A stretch of DNA of 64,000 nt, taken from Ignavibacteria bacterium. GTDB taxonomy: Bacteria; Bacteroidota; Ignavibacteria; Kapaibacteriales; Kapaibacteriaceae. The position numbers and the translations under genes are program-made. Where the stretch lies: contig JADJIQ010000004.1 in assembly GCA_016707005.1 (NCBI GenBank), positions 124,001 to 188,000 of the forward strand, given 5' to 3'. This document shows, piece after piece, positions 33,686 to 43,992 of the stretch (positions within the stretch are counted from its first letter, which is position 1; each line of letters starts with the position of its first letter). The notes beneath the pieces are model-generated. The model saw nothing but the letters and a program-made list of their open reading frames with translations, searched no databases and was not told the DNA's origin.

Positions 33686-36231
33686 TGGTTCTGCGCCTCG
33701 TTGTCGTGCTCCTCGCGACGTCCGCCATTCTCCTTCGTGCTCAGGCGCCGCAGACAGCGCCTGACAGCATGCGCGTGACCACTGCGGAGGGACAGACAAC
33801 TTCATCGGGCATCGACACGATCGTTGTATTCTCAGCGAAGGACACTGCCCACTTCAGTGTAGCAAAGAAGCAACTCCGGCTTCGCGGAACGGCGGATGTG
33901 AAGTATCGCACGCAACGTCTGCAATCCGAAGTGATCGTCATGGACTTTGGTTCCAGCACGATGCAGGCCGATGGGGCAACAGATAGTGTCGGGAGGGTAG
34001 CCGGCTTCCCTGTCTTCTCCGACAATGGTGAGGAGTATGCCGGACGGTCCATGCTGTACAATTTCTCTACGCGACGTGGTAGAGTGCAGTTCGGCGAGAC
34101 AAATATTGAAGGGGGCTACTACTACGGATCCAAGATCAAACGTGTGGATGAAAACACAGCCTTTGTAGAACAAGGATGTTTCACAACCTGTGATGCGCCG
34201 CATCCCCACTTCTACTTCAACTCTCCGCAGATGAAGGTTGTGATGAACGACAAGATCTATCTCGATCCGATCATCTGGTATGTAGAAGATATTCCGGTGT
34301 TTGCACTTCCTATTGGCATGTTCTTCAGCACGGAACGCGGTCGCAGATCAGGGATCATCATGCCAACACCGTTGATCACCAGTGATCGCGGTGTTGTCCT
34401 TCAAAATCTCGGATACTACTTCGCAGTCAGTGACTACTTCGATACCGAGCTCACCACAGATCTGACAACCAAGGGCGGTTTCACGCTGTATAATCGCACC
34501 AACTATGCCGTGCGAGACAAACTGACCGGTAGAGCAAAGATCACGTTCGGATACACACGGTTCAACGTGACCGATCCGTATGCGTTGAATCTCGGCGTTG
34601 AACTCAATCACCAACAGCAGCTTCGTCCGAATGAGAGTATCATTCTGGATCTCTTGTTCACATCGAACCGACTCTACCAAAACACATCTCTCAATCCGCT
34701 CGATCGTGTTCGGCAGAATGCACGAAGCAATGCCTCGTACCAACGCACCTTCTACAACGGAATGACCTTCAATACAGGCTATACGCGCGACCAAAACATG
34801 ATCACGGGAAGTATCACCCACACACCAGTTGTGTCGTTCGGTATCCCTCAGATCCAGCCCCTTAAAGGACTGATCTCCGGAGATCATTGGTTACGTGACC
34901 TTCAGTTCTCCTACCGATCCACTGCCAGGTACAACTACAATTCCTACCGCGCCACAGATACGGGCGCATTTGTTGTGAACGAGCGATCTGTGTGGGAACA
35001 CCGCCCATCGATCACTGTCACTCCAAAACTGGGCAACTTCATCGTCGCCCCCTCCATCTCCTACTCCGAAAATTGGTACTTCCAACGGTACACGCAGTCG
35101 GTGAATCCGCTCGACTCAGAGATCGTCCAAACTCGAGAGTCGGGGTTCTTCCGCGAGTACACCTATGGCCTCGGCGTCAATGCCAGCACGTTCCTCTACG
35201 GCCTCGCCAATCCGCGGATCCTTGGTATTAACTCCATCCGACATACCTTCCAACCCTCGATCGGACTGGCCTACATCCCTGATCAGTCCGATCCCTCCAA
35301 GGGATTCTACGGTGAATATGTTAGCCCGATCACCGGCCAAACCGTCCGGTACAATCGGTTCGGCGATGCAGGACAACTCGCCTCGTCCCGTCAGCAATTC
35401 CTTCTCACTGGATCGTTTCTCAATCGAGTGGCGATCAAGGTAAAACAAGGAGATACAGCTGATAAGGCCATTGAGCTCTTCACGCTCAATTTTGCAACCT
35501 CCTATAACATGGTGGCTGATTCTTTGAGGTTGGCACCGATCTCGTTCAATCTTCGGACCCCGATGCTGGACGCCGTAGAGTTCAATCTCAACGGTGCGTT
35601 CTCTGTGTATGATCAGGCCCTTGTTCCGGACCCTGCCACCGGACGTTTGGTGTGGAAGGACATGGGTACGTCCATGCTTCAAGCTGGTAAGGGGCTTGCC
35701 AGGTTGTCCAATCTGAGCATTCAGCTCGGAACGCGGTTTTCGTCACAGGGAGTGAGTTTTGACCAACGATCGAATGTTGCTGATACATCGGCCCAAGACA
35801 GTGTTCGAGAAGATCTTCGGTCGCGATTCGACAGACGATTGAACTACCGCGACGAAGATGTGGACCTGTTCGGAGAACGCACTCCGGGTTGGTCTCCTGT
35901 GATCATGCCATGGGATCTTGGTCTACAGCTTGTTTATTCCTATGCCCGACCAAATCCGGACGTAGTATCCCAATCGCTGTACCTCAGCTTCAGAGGATCG
36001 GTTTCGCTCACACAATCCCTGGACATGAACGTCGTCGGCTCCTTCGATCTGATCACAGGGCAGCTCAATTCCCCTATCATTGACATCTCAAAGCGCATTC
36101 ATTGTTGGTATCTATCGGTGAACTGGGTACCAATCGGCGTCAACCAAGGCTTTTTCTTGCGATTTGGTGCTTCTGCACAACAATTGCGGGATCTTGTCAT
36201 TCCTAAACAATCCACGCCGCTGTATCGGTGA
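33685..36231 (+). CDS. lptD: LptD-like outer-membrane LPS-assembly protein
   Basis: 848 residues. Signal peptide about 1-19; an OstA/LptA-like beta-jellyroll at about 50-200 (LRLRGTADVKYRTQRLQSE, then MQADGATDSVG); the motif CFTTCDAPHPHFYF at about 162-175, typical of Bacteroidota LptD-like proteins; IYLDPIIWYVEDIPVFALPIG (cut as DIPVFALPIG); and a long C-terminal barrel with aromatic-rich strands. Places LPS in the outer leaflet. kdsC in the same window supports an LPS-bearing cell. Second gene of the long plus-strand unit, 23 bp before glmS. Confidence 0.9.
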   Translation: MVLRLVVVLLATSAILLRAQAPQTAPDSMRVTTAEGQTTSSGIDTIVVFSAKDTAHFSVAKKQLRLRGTADVKYRTQRLQSEVIVMDFGSSTMQADGATDSVGRVAGFPVFSDNGEEYAGRSMLYNFSTRRGRVQFGETNIEGGYYYGSKIKRVDENTAFVEQGCFTTCDAPHPHFYFNSPQMKVVMNDKIYLDPIIWYVEDIPVFALPIGMFFSTERGRRSGIIMPTPLITSDRGVVLQNLGYYFAVSDYFDTELTTDLTTKGGFTLYNRTNYAVRDKLTGRAKITFGYTRFNVTDPYALNLGVELNHQQQLRPNESIILDLLFTSNRLYQNTSLNPLDRVRQNARSNASYQRTFYNGMTFNTGYTRDQNMITGSITHTPVVSFGIPQIQPLKGLISGDHWLRDLQFSYRSTARYNYNSYRATDTGAFVVNERSVWEHRPSITVTPKLGNFIVAPSISYSENWYFQRYTQSVNPLDSEIVQTRESGFFREYTYGLGVNASTFLYGLANPRILGINSIRHTFQPSIGLAYIPDQSDPSKGFYGEYVSPITGQTVRYNRFGDAGQLASSRQQFLLTGSFLNRVAIKVKQGDTADKAIELFTLNFATSYNMVADSLRLAPISFNLRTPMLDAVEFNLNGAFSVYDQALVPDPATGRLVWKDMGTSMLQAGKGLARLSNLSIQLGTRFSSQGVSFDQRSNVADTSAQDSVREDLRSRFDRRLNYRDEDVDLFGERTPGWSPVIMPWDLGLQLVYSYARPNPDVVSQSLYLSFRGSVSLTQSLDMNVVGSFDLITGQLNSPIIDISKRIHCWYLSVNWVPIGVNQGFFLRFGASAQQLRDLVIPKQSTPLYR

Positions 36232-36241
36232 GCTTGGTCTG

Positions 36242-36249
36242 TATTTTTG
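36242..36249 (+). promoter_or_regulatory. TATTTTTG element directly before glmS
   Basis: TATTTTTG is an exact TAnnTTTG match ending 5 nt before the glmS ATG. If used, the transcript would start at or very near the start codon (leaderless). No good -33 TTTG is visible, so support is limited. Confidence 0.35.
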
Positions 36250-36254
36250 CTTCT

Positions 36255-38087
36255 ATGTGTGGAATCGTTGGTTACATCGGCACGCAGCAGGCGGCGCCTC
36301 TTATCGTCAGCGGACTCAAGCGCCTCGAATATCGAGGCTATGATTCCGCCGGCGTTTGCATCATTTCCGATAGTGGTGCTCGGATCGAGAAAAAGGCCGG
36401 ACGTGTAGCCGATCTCGAGAAATATGTCGATATCTCATCCATGAACGGAACCGTTGGGGTGGGTCACACGCGTTGGGCAACACATGGTGTCCCGAATGAT
36501 GTGAACGCTCACCCACATACCGATCAGAGTGGGTCCATCGCCTTGGTCCATAACGGGATCATTGAGAACTACCTCACGATCAAGAAGAAGCTGCTCAATG
36601 CAGGGTATACATTCCGTTCAGAGACGGATAGTGAAGTTCTTGCCGTCTTCATCGGTATGCTCTACGAAACGCTCAACGATCTTGAACTCGCTGTTCGTAC
36701 CGCCCTCTCCGAGGTTGAAGGGACGTTCGGTCTTGTGGTCCTAAGTACCCATGAACCGGACATGATCATCGCAGCGAGACGGGGAAGCCCCCTGATCCTT
36801 GGCATTGGAAACGGCGAGTACCTTGTTGCATCTGATGCGGCTGCTGTAATCTCCCACACACGTCAGGTGGTCTATCTCAACGAAAATGAGATGGCCATTC
36901 TACGTCGTGATGGATTTTCGACGAAGACGATCGAGAATGTTGATACTCGAAGCGTAGTTGAAGAGATCTCTTTTGAGCTTGAACAGATCGAAAAAGGCGG
37001 CTTCGAACATTTCATGCTCAAGGAGATCTTTGAGCAGCCAACCACCTTCCACGACGGGTTCAGGGGTCGATTACAGATCGAAGAAGGCACCGTCAAGCTC
37101 GGTGGATTGGCAACGGTGATCGATAAGCTACGATCAGCAAAACGCATCATTATCACTGCCTGCGGTACGTCTTGGCACGCCGGTCTGGTTGGTGAGTACC
37201 TCATCGAACATCTGGCTCGCGTACCGGTCGAAGTAGAATACGCCAGTGAATTCCGCTACCGCAACCCGATCATTCACTCCGATGATGTGGTCATCGCCAT
37301 CTCCCAGAGTGGAGAAACGGCAGATACCCTTGCAGCCATTCGCGAAGCCAAGTTGAAAGGGGCTACTGTCATCGGAATGGTGAATGTGGTAGGCAGCACA
37401 ATTGCCAGAGAGACCGATGCCGGCGTCTATCTTCATGCCGGGCCTGAGATCGGTGTTGCTTCAACGAAGGCATTCACATCGCAGCTCTGTGTATTGACGC
37501 AATTCGCGCTTTATTTGGGACGCATGAGATCTCTCTCATCGGAACAAGGTAGAGAGGTTGCCCAAGGGTTGGCCAACATCCCATCGCAGATCCGAACGAT
37601 CCTTGACCGCTCGGAAGAGATCAGACAGATAGCTCTTGAATATGCGAACGTCAGCAACTGTCTGTACCTCGGACGGGGGTACAACTTCCCTGCCGCTCTC
37701 GAAGGTGCATTGAAACTCAAGGAGATCTCCTATATCCATGCTGAAGGATACCCTGCTGCAGAAATGAAGCATGGTCCTATCGCATTGATCGATGCAGAGC
37801 TTCCGGTTGTGTTCATTGCCCCGAAGGATGAGATCTACGACAAGATCCTGTCCAACATCGAGGAAGTGCGTGCCCGCAACGGACGTGTGATAGCGATAGC
37901 CGATGAGGACGACATGCATATCGCTTCGGTCGCAAATCATGTGATTCGAATACCGCGTACACTTCCGATGCTTACGCCGATCCTTGCTTCAATTCCGCTA
38001 CAGCTCTTGGCTTATTACATAGCAGTAGAGCGAGGATGTAATGTGGATATGCCACGCAACCTTGCGAAAAGCGTCACCGTGGAGTGA
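36255..38087 (+). CDS. glmS: Glutamine-fructose-6-phosphate aminotransferase (isomerising)
   Basis: 610 residues. Makes glucosamine-6-phosphate for peptidoglycan and LPS. The start at 36255 is set by the obligatory N-terminal nucleophile Cys2 (MCGIVGYIG); the open frame to 36228 is not used. Glutaminase domain about 1-240 with RLEYRGYDSAG and GHTRWATHG; two SIS sugar-isomerase domains about 290-600 with CGTSWHAG, SQSGETADT, the ASTKAFTSQ motif and NLAKSVTVE at the end. Placed after lptD and before meaB. Confidence 0.97.
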   Translation: MCGIVGYIGTQQAAPLIVSGLKRLEYRGYDSAGVCIISDSGARIEKKAGRVADLEKYVDISSMNGTVGVGHTRWATHGVPNDVNAHPHTDQSGSIALVHNGIIENYLTIKKKLLNAGYTFRSETDSEVLAVFIGMLYETLNDLELAVRTALSEVEGTFGLVVLSTHEPDMIIAARRGSPLILGIGNGEYLVASDAAAVISHTRQVVYLNENEMAILRRDGFSTKTIENVDTRSVVEEISFELEQIEKGGFEHFMLKEIFEQPTTFHDGFRGRLQIEEGTVKLGGLATVIDKLRSAKRIIITACGTSWHAGLVGEYLIEHLARVPVEVEYASEFRYRNPIIHSDDVVIAISQSGETADTLAAIREAKLKGATVIGMVNVVGSTIARETDAGVYLHAGPEIGVASTKAFTSQLCVLTQFALYLGRMRSLSSEQGREVAQGLANIPSQIRTILDRSEEIRQIALEYANVSNCLYLGRGYNFPAALEGALKLKEISYIHAEGYPAAEMKHGPIALIDAELPVVFIAPKDEIYDKILSNIEEVRARNGRVIAIADEDDMHIASVANHVIRIPRTLPMLTPILASIPLQLLAYYIAVERGCNVDMPRNLAKSVTVE

Positions 38088-38093
38088 TGCATC

Positions 38094-39089
38094 ATGCTTC
38101 GAGAAGAGAACATCGAGCACCTTTTCACGGAGATCCGTTCAGGATCGCGCCGTGCGTTGGCTCGCGCTCTGTCTTTGATCGAAAGTAGCTCGGAGTCAGA
38201 TCGCGATACAGCCTTTGAACTGCTTGAGTTGTGCAGTGAAGTACCGACAGCTACGCGCCGTATCGGATTGACGGGATCGCCCGGCGTTGGGAAGAGCACT
38301 CTTGTTGAGTCACTCGGACTTTTGCTCGTTGAACAAGGCAGTCGCGTTGCCGTTCTAGCTGTTGATCCGAGCAGTAAGCGCACCGGAGGAAGCATTTTAG
38401 GCGACAAGGTTCGAATGCCGAATCTTTCGTTGCATGACCATGCCTTTGTTCGGCCATCTCCGTCTCGACTTGCGTTGGGAGGTGCCGCTACCACAACGCG
38501 TGATGCGATCATTCTCTGTGAGGCGGCAGGGTACGATACGATCCTCGTTGAAACCGTTGGTGTTGGTCAGAGTGAGACCGAAGTAGCAGACATGGTAGAT
38601 CTTTTCCTCCTGCTTGTATTGCCTACAGCCGGCGATGACGTTCAAGGGATAAAACGTGGGATCATGGAAGTTGCCCACGGTCTGTTGGTAACCAAGTCTG
38701 ATCTTGATCAGCAGGCATCGAGAGTGGCCATTGCAACGTATACGAGCGCATTGCGCCTCATGGTTCCCCCGCTTGAAGACTGGTCGCCGCCAGTGCTTGG
38801 TGTCAGTGCAGTGCAAGGAGACGGCCTTACGAGTGTTCTCGATCTCATTGCACAGTTTTTTGCCACCATTCGTCGTACATCGATTGAACAGGTCCGCCGA
38901 ACACAGAGAACTACCTGGTTCTCCGGCGCGTTACAACACGAACTCCTAGCCGTGCTTCTTTGTGATGTTCGAATCAAGGAGCTCGTGAAGGATCTTAAGG
39001 ACCAGGTCGAAGTTGGTGGTATTCCACCATCTGTGGCCGTTCACCGTCTGGTTTCGCACATCACCATCAATATCTCGGAGCGGTTATGA
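38094..39089 (+). CDS. meaB: MeaB/ArgK-type GTPase (methylmalonyl-CoA mutase chaperone)
   Basis: 331 residues. G3E-type P-loop GTPase that loads and protects the adenosylcobalamin-dependent mutase. Walker A GSPGVGKST at about 61-69; AVDPSSKRTGGSILGDK; VETVGVGQSE (switch II); VTKSDL for guanine. The C-terminus has the typical dimerisation helix. No mutase subunit lies in the window. Starts 6 bp after glmS and overlaps the M24 peptidase gene by 4 nt (ATGA). Confidence 0.93.
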   Translation: MLREENIEHLFTEIRSGSRRALARALSLIESSSESDRDTAFELLELCSEVPTATRRIGLTGSPGVGKSTLVESLGLLLVEQGSRVAVLAVDPSSKRTGGSILGDKVRMPNLSLHDHAFVRPSPSRLALGGAATTTRDAIILCEAAGYDTILVETVGVGQSETEVADMVDLFLLLVLPTAGDDVQGIKRGIMEVAHGLLVTKSDLDQQASRVAIATYTSALRLMVPPLEDWSPPVLGVSAVQGDGLTSVLDLIAQFFATIRRTSIEQVRRTQRTTWFSGALQHELLAVLLCDVRIKELVKDLKDQVEVGGIPPSVAVHRLVSHITINISERL

Positions 39090-40291
39090 GAGTCCATTTC
39101 GCCCCTTTTCAAGAAGCATTGCGAAAGGCCGGCATTGATGCGTGGGTCATGTATGACTTTCGCGGAACAAATGATCTGGCGTGGACGATGCTCGACATTC
39201 CGCCTGATGCACATTGTACGCGTCGATGGATGGTCGTTGTGCCTGCTCAGGGTCACCCCGTAAAGCTCGTTCATCGGATGGAGTGTACTCCATTGTCTCA
39301 CATCCCGATCGAAGAACGACTCTACGACACACGAAGTTCATGGGAATCGCAGGTTGCGTCGGCATTGAAAGGCTTTTCAACCGTGGCCATGGAGTATTCA
39401 CCGATGAATGCCATCCCGGTAACGAGTAAGGTAGATGCCGGAACCGTGGAGTTTATTCGTTCGCTTGGTGTAGAAGTGGTCTCTTCCGCTGATATCGCCC
39501 AGCAATTCACCGCAGTACTCAGTGAGCAGCAACTGGCCGGTGCCTCGGTCACAGCCGGGCAACTTCGTGATGTAATGATGGAAGCGTTCGGTTTCATCCG
39601 TCAGAGCATTCTGGACAACGTACGGATCACAGAATACGATGTCCAGCAACGTATCGTCTCTGCTTTTGCTTCAAGAGGACTTGTGACCGATAGCGCACCG
39701 ATCGTGGCGATCGGTCCAAATGCCGCCTCGCCTCACTATGCGCCGAGTTACACCCACAGTTCTGAGATCAGTGCAGAGATGGTGGTGCTTATCGACGCGT
39801 GGTGCAAGAACACTGCTCCCGGATCGGTTTATGCAGATCTAACATGGGTGGGCTACACCGGCGTTGCAATACCTGCAGATCTGGCTGCTTCATTCAACAT
39901 GATCGTTGAAGGTAGGAATGCTGCCATTGCTCTGGTTAAGGAGCGTTTTGCATCCGGAACACCAGTACTTGGTTATGAAGTTGACAATGCTTGTAGGTCG
40001 GTTATTGAGTCGGCCGGCATGGGATCGGCATTTATCCATCGTACCGGCCATAACATCACCACCGAGATCCATGGTCCGGGCGTGAACATGGATGACTATG
40101 AAACCCACGATACTCGTGTACTCCTGCCGGGAACCTCATTCTCCATTGAACCGGGCATCTACCTGCCCGATGTCCTTGGCTTGAGGACAGAGATCGACGT
40201 GGTGATTCTGCGAGACGGGACCGTAACCATCCCATCGTCACCATTACAAGCCTCATTGCTACCTCTGCTTTCAGATGAATGGATGCAGTGA
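39086..40291 (+). CDS. Xaa-Pro aminopeptidase / M24 family metallopeptidase
   Basis: 401 residues. N-terminal creatinase-like domain (about 1-150) and a C-terminal pita-bread domain. All five metal ligands are visible: Asp237 (IDAW), Asp251 (YADLT), His322 (RTGHN), Glu355 (SIEPG), Glu369 (RTEID). It cleaves N-terminal residues from peptides with proline second; some M24B members have other dipeptide substrates. No signal peptide, so cytoplasmic. ATGA overlap with meaB. Confidence 0.9.
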   Translation: MRVHFAPFQEALRKAGIDAWVMYDFRGTNDLAWTMLDIPPDAHCTRRWMVVVPAQGHPVKLVHRMECTPLSHIPIEERLYDTRSSWESQVASALKGFSTVAMEYSPMNAIPVTSKVDAGTVEFIRSLGVEVVSSADIAQQFTAVLSEQQLAGASVTAGQLRDVMMEAFGFIRQSILDNVRITEYDVQQRIVSAFASRGLVTDSAPIVAIGPNAASPHYAPSYTHSSEISAEMVVLIDAWCKNTAPGSVYADLTWVGYTGVAIPADLAASFNMIVEGRNAAIALVKERFASGTPVLGYEVDNACRSVIESAGMGSAFIHRTGHNITTEIHGPGVNMDDYETHDTRVLLPGTSFSIEPGIYLPDVLGLRTEIDVVILRDGTVTIPSSPLQASLLPLLSDEWMQ

Positions 40292-42090
40292 TCAGAAGCC
40301 CCCTAATCATATCGATCCTGGTCCTCTTGTTCGTTCTTGGGCTCGACGCGGGTGCTCAGTCTTCTGCTGATCGCGACAAGTTGCGAATGGCACAGACCTA
40401 TGAACGCAGTGGCGACTTGCGTAGCGCTGCTCGGTTGTATCAAGAACTTCATGCTTCGTCTCCCACTCTCGACTCGTACTTTCAGGGTGTTGTACGTTCG
40501 TTGTCGGGACTGCAACAATACGCCTCCCTAGCACCGGTAGTCGAGGAGCAGATGAAGATCGCTCCCTCGGTCAATACTGCCATTTTGGCCGGGACACTCT
40601 ACGCACGGCTCGGAGACATGGCTGCCGCCGAGAACTGGTGGAAAAAAGCCATTGAACTCTCAGATGATGATGAGACCACCCATCTGTTGATCGGTGCCGA
40701 GCAATCACAGCTGATGCTTCATGCGATGGCCTTGCGTTCGTATAAGGCGGCTCGCTCCATCAACGGCGATGCTCTCGCATATTGTGACGAGATTGGACAA
40801 CTCTCTGCCGTAACTGGAGATCTCAAGACAGCGGCTCGTGAAGCAGTAGCGATGTACGGCTTAGATGGTGATTTGGTACGGGTGCAACGAAGACTCAGCA
40901 TTCTCCTTTCATATGACGGAGGTGCAGAAGCTATCTCGACGGAACTTGATCTGATGACCAATAACAGTACAGATGTCTTACGCCTTCGCCAATGGTTCTA
41001 CCGACAGTCGAAAGCTTGGCAGAAAGCGCTCGACGTCACTGCTCAGCTCGACCAAATGACAAAACCACGCGGTCAGGAGTTATTGCTCTTTGCAGATGGG
41101 GCTAGAATGGATGATCAGTATGATGTAGCCATCGAAGCCTATTCGATCATCATGAAGGAGAATTCGGAGCAACGATATCGTATGTCTGCTGCCTACGGTT
41201 CAGCACGTGCTCTTGAGCAGAAGCTCAGAAGAACAGACAAGATCACGCATCAAGAGGCAAAGATCGTTGTAGAGCGATATGATGATATCATCAGTCAATA
41301 CGGACAACATCCAATTGCTGCAGAGGCCCTTTATCATTCGGCGATCCTCGAGGACGACGTTATCGGCAATATGGACGGAGCTCGCGAGCGACTCATGCGC
41401 CTGCTCAATCAATGGAAGGGCACAACGGTTTCTTCAGACGGAGCATTACGTCTGGCGGATATCTACCTAGCGATGGGGAGAGATGCTGATGCGATCTCAA
41501 CGCTCCGCGGCCTCGCCAGTGGTCCGTCCGTGATCGTGTCCGACAGGGCCGATCTGGCTCGCCTTCGCTTAGCAGATCTTTTCCTGTGGAATGGCAACCT
41601 AGATTCGGCCCGTTCGTATTATGCCCCTCTTGCAGCTATAACAGGGTCTGTAGCATCGAATGATGCTCTCGATCGGCTTCTCCTCATAAATCTTGCTCAG
41701 GACGATTCTGCTACCGTGATCGCGATTGCCTCCGCCGAAGGACTCCTTGTACGACGTCACTACCGTGATGCGGCCCTCCAATTCGTTCAAGCGGCCGCCT
41801 CAGCCAAGGACAATGACCTCCGTGATCGTGCCCGTATGAACGGAGCTGTTGCTTTTATCGAACTCCACGACGATGTGTCTGCAGAGCCCCTTCTTGTGGA
41901 GATCCTCAAAGGAATCCCTGAAACCATTTACGGGGATCGTTCGTTGAGTTTGCTTGCCGATATCCAAGTGCGACGCGGTGACACACCAAGCGCACTGAAG
42001 ATCTTGAATTCACTCTTAGTCAATTACCCCCGTTCCATTCTGGTGCCCGGCGTTCGTGATCGTATCCGCGTTCTTCGCGGAGATGCATGA
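40279..42090 (+). CDS. Secreted TPR-repeat protein
   Basis: 603 residues. Signal peptide about 7-27 (SPLIISILVLLFVLGLDAGAQ). The rest is a long series of TPR-like helix pairs, for example YERSGDLRSAARLYQEL, TLYARLGDMAAAENWWKKA, DIYLAMGRDADAISTL. The GTG at 40288 forms a GTGA overlap with the peptidase stop and may be the true start; the ATG at 40279 gives three extra residues. A periplasmic scaffold, perhaps for envelope assembly; the tail DIQVRRGDTPSALKILN is like Tol-Pal/YbgF-type TPRs. Confidence 0.8.
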   Translation: MDAVIRSPLIISILVLLFVLGLDAGAQSSADRDKLRMAQTYERSGDLRSAARLYQELHASSPTLDSYFQGVVRSLSGLQQYASLAPVVEEQMKIAPSVNTAILAGTLYARLGDMAAAENWWKKAIELSDDDETTHLLIGAEQSQLMLHAMALRSYKAARSINGDALAYCDEIGQLSAVTGDLKTAAREAVAMYGLDGDLVRVQRRLSILLSYDGGAEAISTELDLMTNNSTDVLRLRQWFYRQSKAWQKALDVTAQLDQMTKPRGQELLLFADGARMDDQYDVAIEAYSIIMKENSEQRYRMSAAYGSARALEQKLRRTDKITHQEAKIVVERYDDIISQYGQHPIAAEALYHSAILEDDVIGNMDGARERLMRLLNQWKGTTVSSDGALRLADIYLAMGRDADAISTLRGLASGPSVIVSDRADLARLRLADLFLWNGNLDSARSYYAPLAAITGSVASNDALDRLLLINLAQDDSATVIAIASAEGLLVRRHYRDAALQFVQAAASAKDNDLRDRARMNGAVAFIELHDDVSAEPLLVEILKGIPETIYGDRSLSLLADIQVRRGDTPSALKILNSLLVNYPRSILVPGVRDRIRVLRGDA

Positions 42091-42117
42091 CCGTTGGCCC
42101 TACGTCCGGAGTTTTAC

Positions 42118-43830
42118 ATGTCTAGTCCTACGTTTTCATCACTCCCGTATCAACGACCTGTTCTGTCGGAGTTAACGCAACAACACGAGTTGCTGACGAA
42201 ACGACTTGAGTCGGCAACCACCGATGCAGAGGCTATCCAAGTGGTTCGTGATTGGAATGTTCATCGGATCAACGTGAGTACCATGGGCTCACTTGCTGAA
42301 GTGCATTTCACGCAGAATGTATCGGATGTTGCAGCCAAGGAAGAAAAGCTGTTCTATGATGAAAACAGCCCATCTATCGCTGAGCTAGATATTGCGTTTG
42401 CACGGTCCATCCTGTCATCACCCTATCGTGGTGTGATCGCTGCAACTTTTGGCGAACTCTTCCTGACGCGTCTCCATAATGCCAGTCTCACGTTTGAGCC
42501 GTCTATCAAGGATCTGCTCGTGCACGAGTCTGAGCTATGTCGTACCTATAACGAGCTAACTGCCTCGGCACACATTGAGGTGGATGGAGAAACTTACAAT
42601 CTGAGTACCATTGGACGTTTGCTCATCGATCTCGACAGTGGCGTCCGAGAACGAGCTCATAAAGCGATGTATGGTTTTCTAACGCTCCACGCAACGGAAC
42701 TTGATAAGATCTATGATGAACTTGTCAAGCTTCGTCATGAAAAGGCGCAACGTCTTGGGTTCCCATCATATACCGAGTTTCGCTATGTGGAGTTCGGACG
42801 AGTTGACTATAATGCTGACGACGTTGAGCAGTTCCGTTCACAGGTCCGCGAGCATGTGGTTCCGCTGGTATCAAAACTCCGAGAAGCTCAGAAACACCGA
42901 CTTGGTATAGCCAAGCTGACCATTGCTGATGAAAAGCTGCAGTTCAAGGACGGTAATCCCGTAGCGGCCGGAGACCATGATTGGATCGTTGAGCGAGCTC
43001 ATCGTATGTATTCGGAGCTCTCAGGAGAAACCAATGAGTTCTTCCAGTTGATGCTCGACGCCGATCTTATGGACCTGAAAAGTCGAGACAATAAGGCAAC
43101 CGGTGGATATTGCACGAGTTTCAGTTCCTATGGGCTACCGTTCATATTTGCGAACTTCAATAAGACCACCCATGACATTGAAGTGCTTACGCATGAGGCG
43201 GGTCACGCATTCCAGGCCTATAGGAGCAGGAATCATCAGGTACCGGAATACTTCTGGCCAACCGCCGAGGCCTGTGAGATCCACTCGATGGGAATGGAAT
43301 TCCTCACATGGCCATGGATGAATCTCTTCTTTGGAGATCAGACAGAGAAGTTCCGCTTCTACCACCTGCAGGGTGCACTATTGTTCCTTCCGTATGGATG
43401 TGCGGTGGATCATTTCCAACACTGGATCTATGCCAATCCGCAGGCTACACCGGCACAACGCAACGCAGCCTGGCTGGAGATGGAAAGCACGTATATGCCA
43501 TGGCGTTCGTCGGAAGGATACCCAGCCGTTGAAGAAGGGCGTACGTGGCAATTCCAGCGTCACATCTATGAGTCGCCATTCTACTACATCGACTATGCCC
43601 TGGCGCAGACCTGCGCCCTTCAATATTGGAAGTGGGCTGAAACGGACCGTACTGAGGCCTTTGCCAGCTATCTAAAGATCTGTGATATAGGGGGCTCCAA
43701 GCCATTCCTAGACATCGTATCGGCCGGACGCCTCATCTCACCGTTCCAGAATGGTTGCCTCCAGGAGATCGTCGAATACTCCTATCGATGGCTCGGGGAG
43801 CACTATCCAACGGAAATGGCGAGTTCGTAA
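42118..43830 (+). CDS. M3 family oligoendopeptidase F-like metallopeptidase
   Basis: 570 residues from the ATG at 42118, with GGAG 6 nt upstream; the frame is open to 42094. Zinc site HEAGH at about 359-363, third ligand Glu in EACEIHSMGMEF; substrate-side motif FQRHIYESPFYYIDYALAQ (cut here as FYYIDYALAQ). Normal length and no signal, so an intracellular oligopeptidase. Last gene of the plus-strand unit, followed by a terminator. The GYCTSFSSYGLPFIF segment is typical of the PepF group. Confidence 0.92.
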   Translation: MSSPTFSSLPYQRPVLSELTQQHELLTKRLESATTDAEAIQVVRDWNVHRINVSTMGSLAEVHFTQNVSDVAAKEEKLFYDENSPSIAELDIAFARSILSSPYRGVIAATFGELFLTRLHNASLTFEPSIKDLLVHESELCRTYNELTASAHIEVDGETYNLSTIGRLLIDLDSGVRERAHKAMYGFLTLHATELDKIYDELVKLRHEKAQRLGFPSYTEFRYVEFGRVDYNADDVEQFRSQVREHVVPLVSKLREAQKHRLGIAKLTIADEKLQFKDGNPVAAGDHDWIVERAHRMYSELSGETNEFFQLMLDADLMDLKSRDNKATGGYCTSFSSYGLPFIFANFNKTTHDIEVLTHEAGHAFQAYRSRNHQVPEYFWPTAEACEIHSMGMEFLTWPWMNLFFGDQTEKFRFYHLQGALLFLPYGCAVDHFQHWIYANPQATPAQRNAAWLEMESTYMPWRSSEGYPAVEEGRTWQFQRHIYESPFYYIDYALAQTCALQYWKWAETDRTEAFASYLKICDIGGSKPFLDIVSAGRLISPFQNGCLQEIVEYSYRWLGEHYPTEMASS

Positions 43831-43839
43831 CTCCAAAAG

Positions 43840-43870
43840 GCCCCGATACCACTGGTTTCGGGGCTTTTTT
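43840..43870 (+). terminator. Terminator after the lptD-to-M3 peptidase unit
   Basis: GCCCCGA at 43840-43846 pairs with TCGGGGC at 43858-43864, followed by six T. It starts 10 bp after the peptidase stop codon. Confidence 0.85.
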
Positions 43871-43933
43871 CATTGCCATATGGTAATAACCTGAACCTAT
43901 CGCTCGTAGTAGCGCTGAGGGGTGGAATTTCCG

Positions 43934-43941
43934 TAGGTTTG
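43934..43941 (+). promoter_or_regulatory. Candidate TAnnTTTG promoter of the large Ig-like surface protein gene
   Basis: TAGGTTTG is an exact match to TAnnTTTG, 51 nt before the ATG at 43993 and after the terminator at 43840, so it is well placed for a new transcript. No clear -33 TTG was seen. Confidence 0.4.
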
Positions 43942-43992
43942 TGGCTTCCCAACGACTATCCGTTTCTGTCCAAATATCCGGTGGCAAAGAAT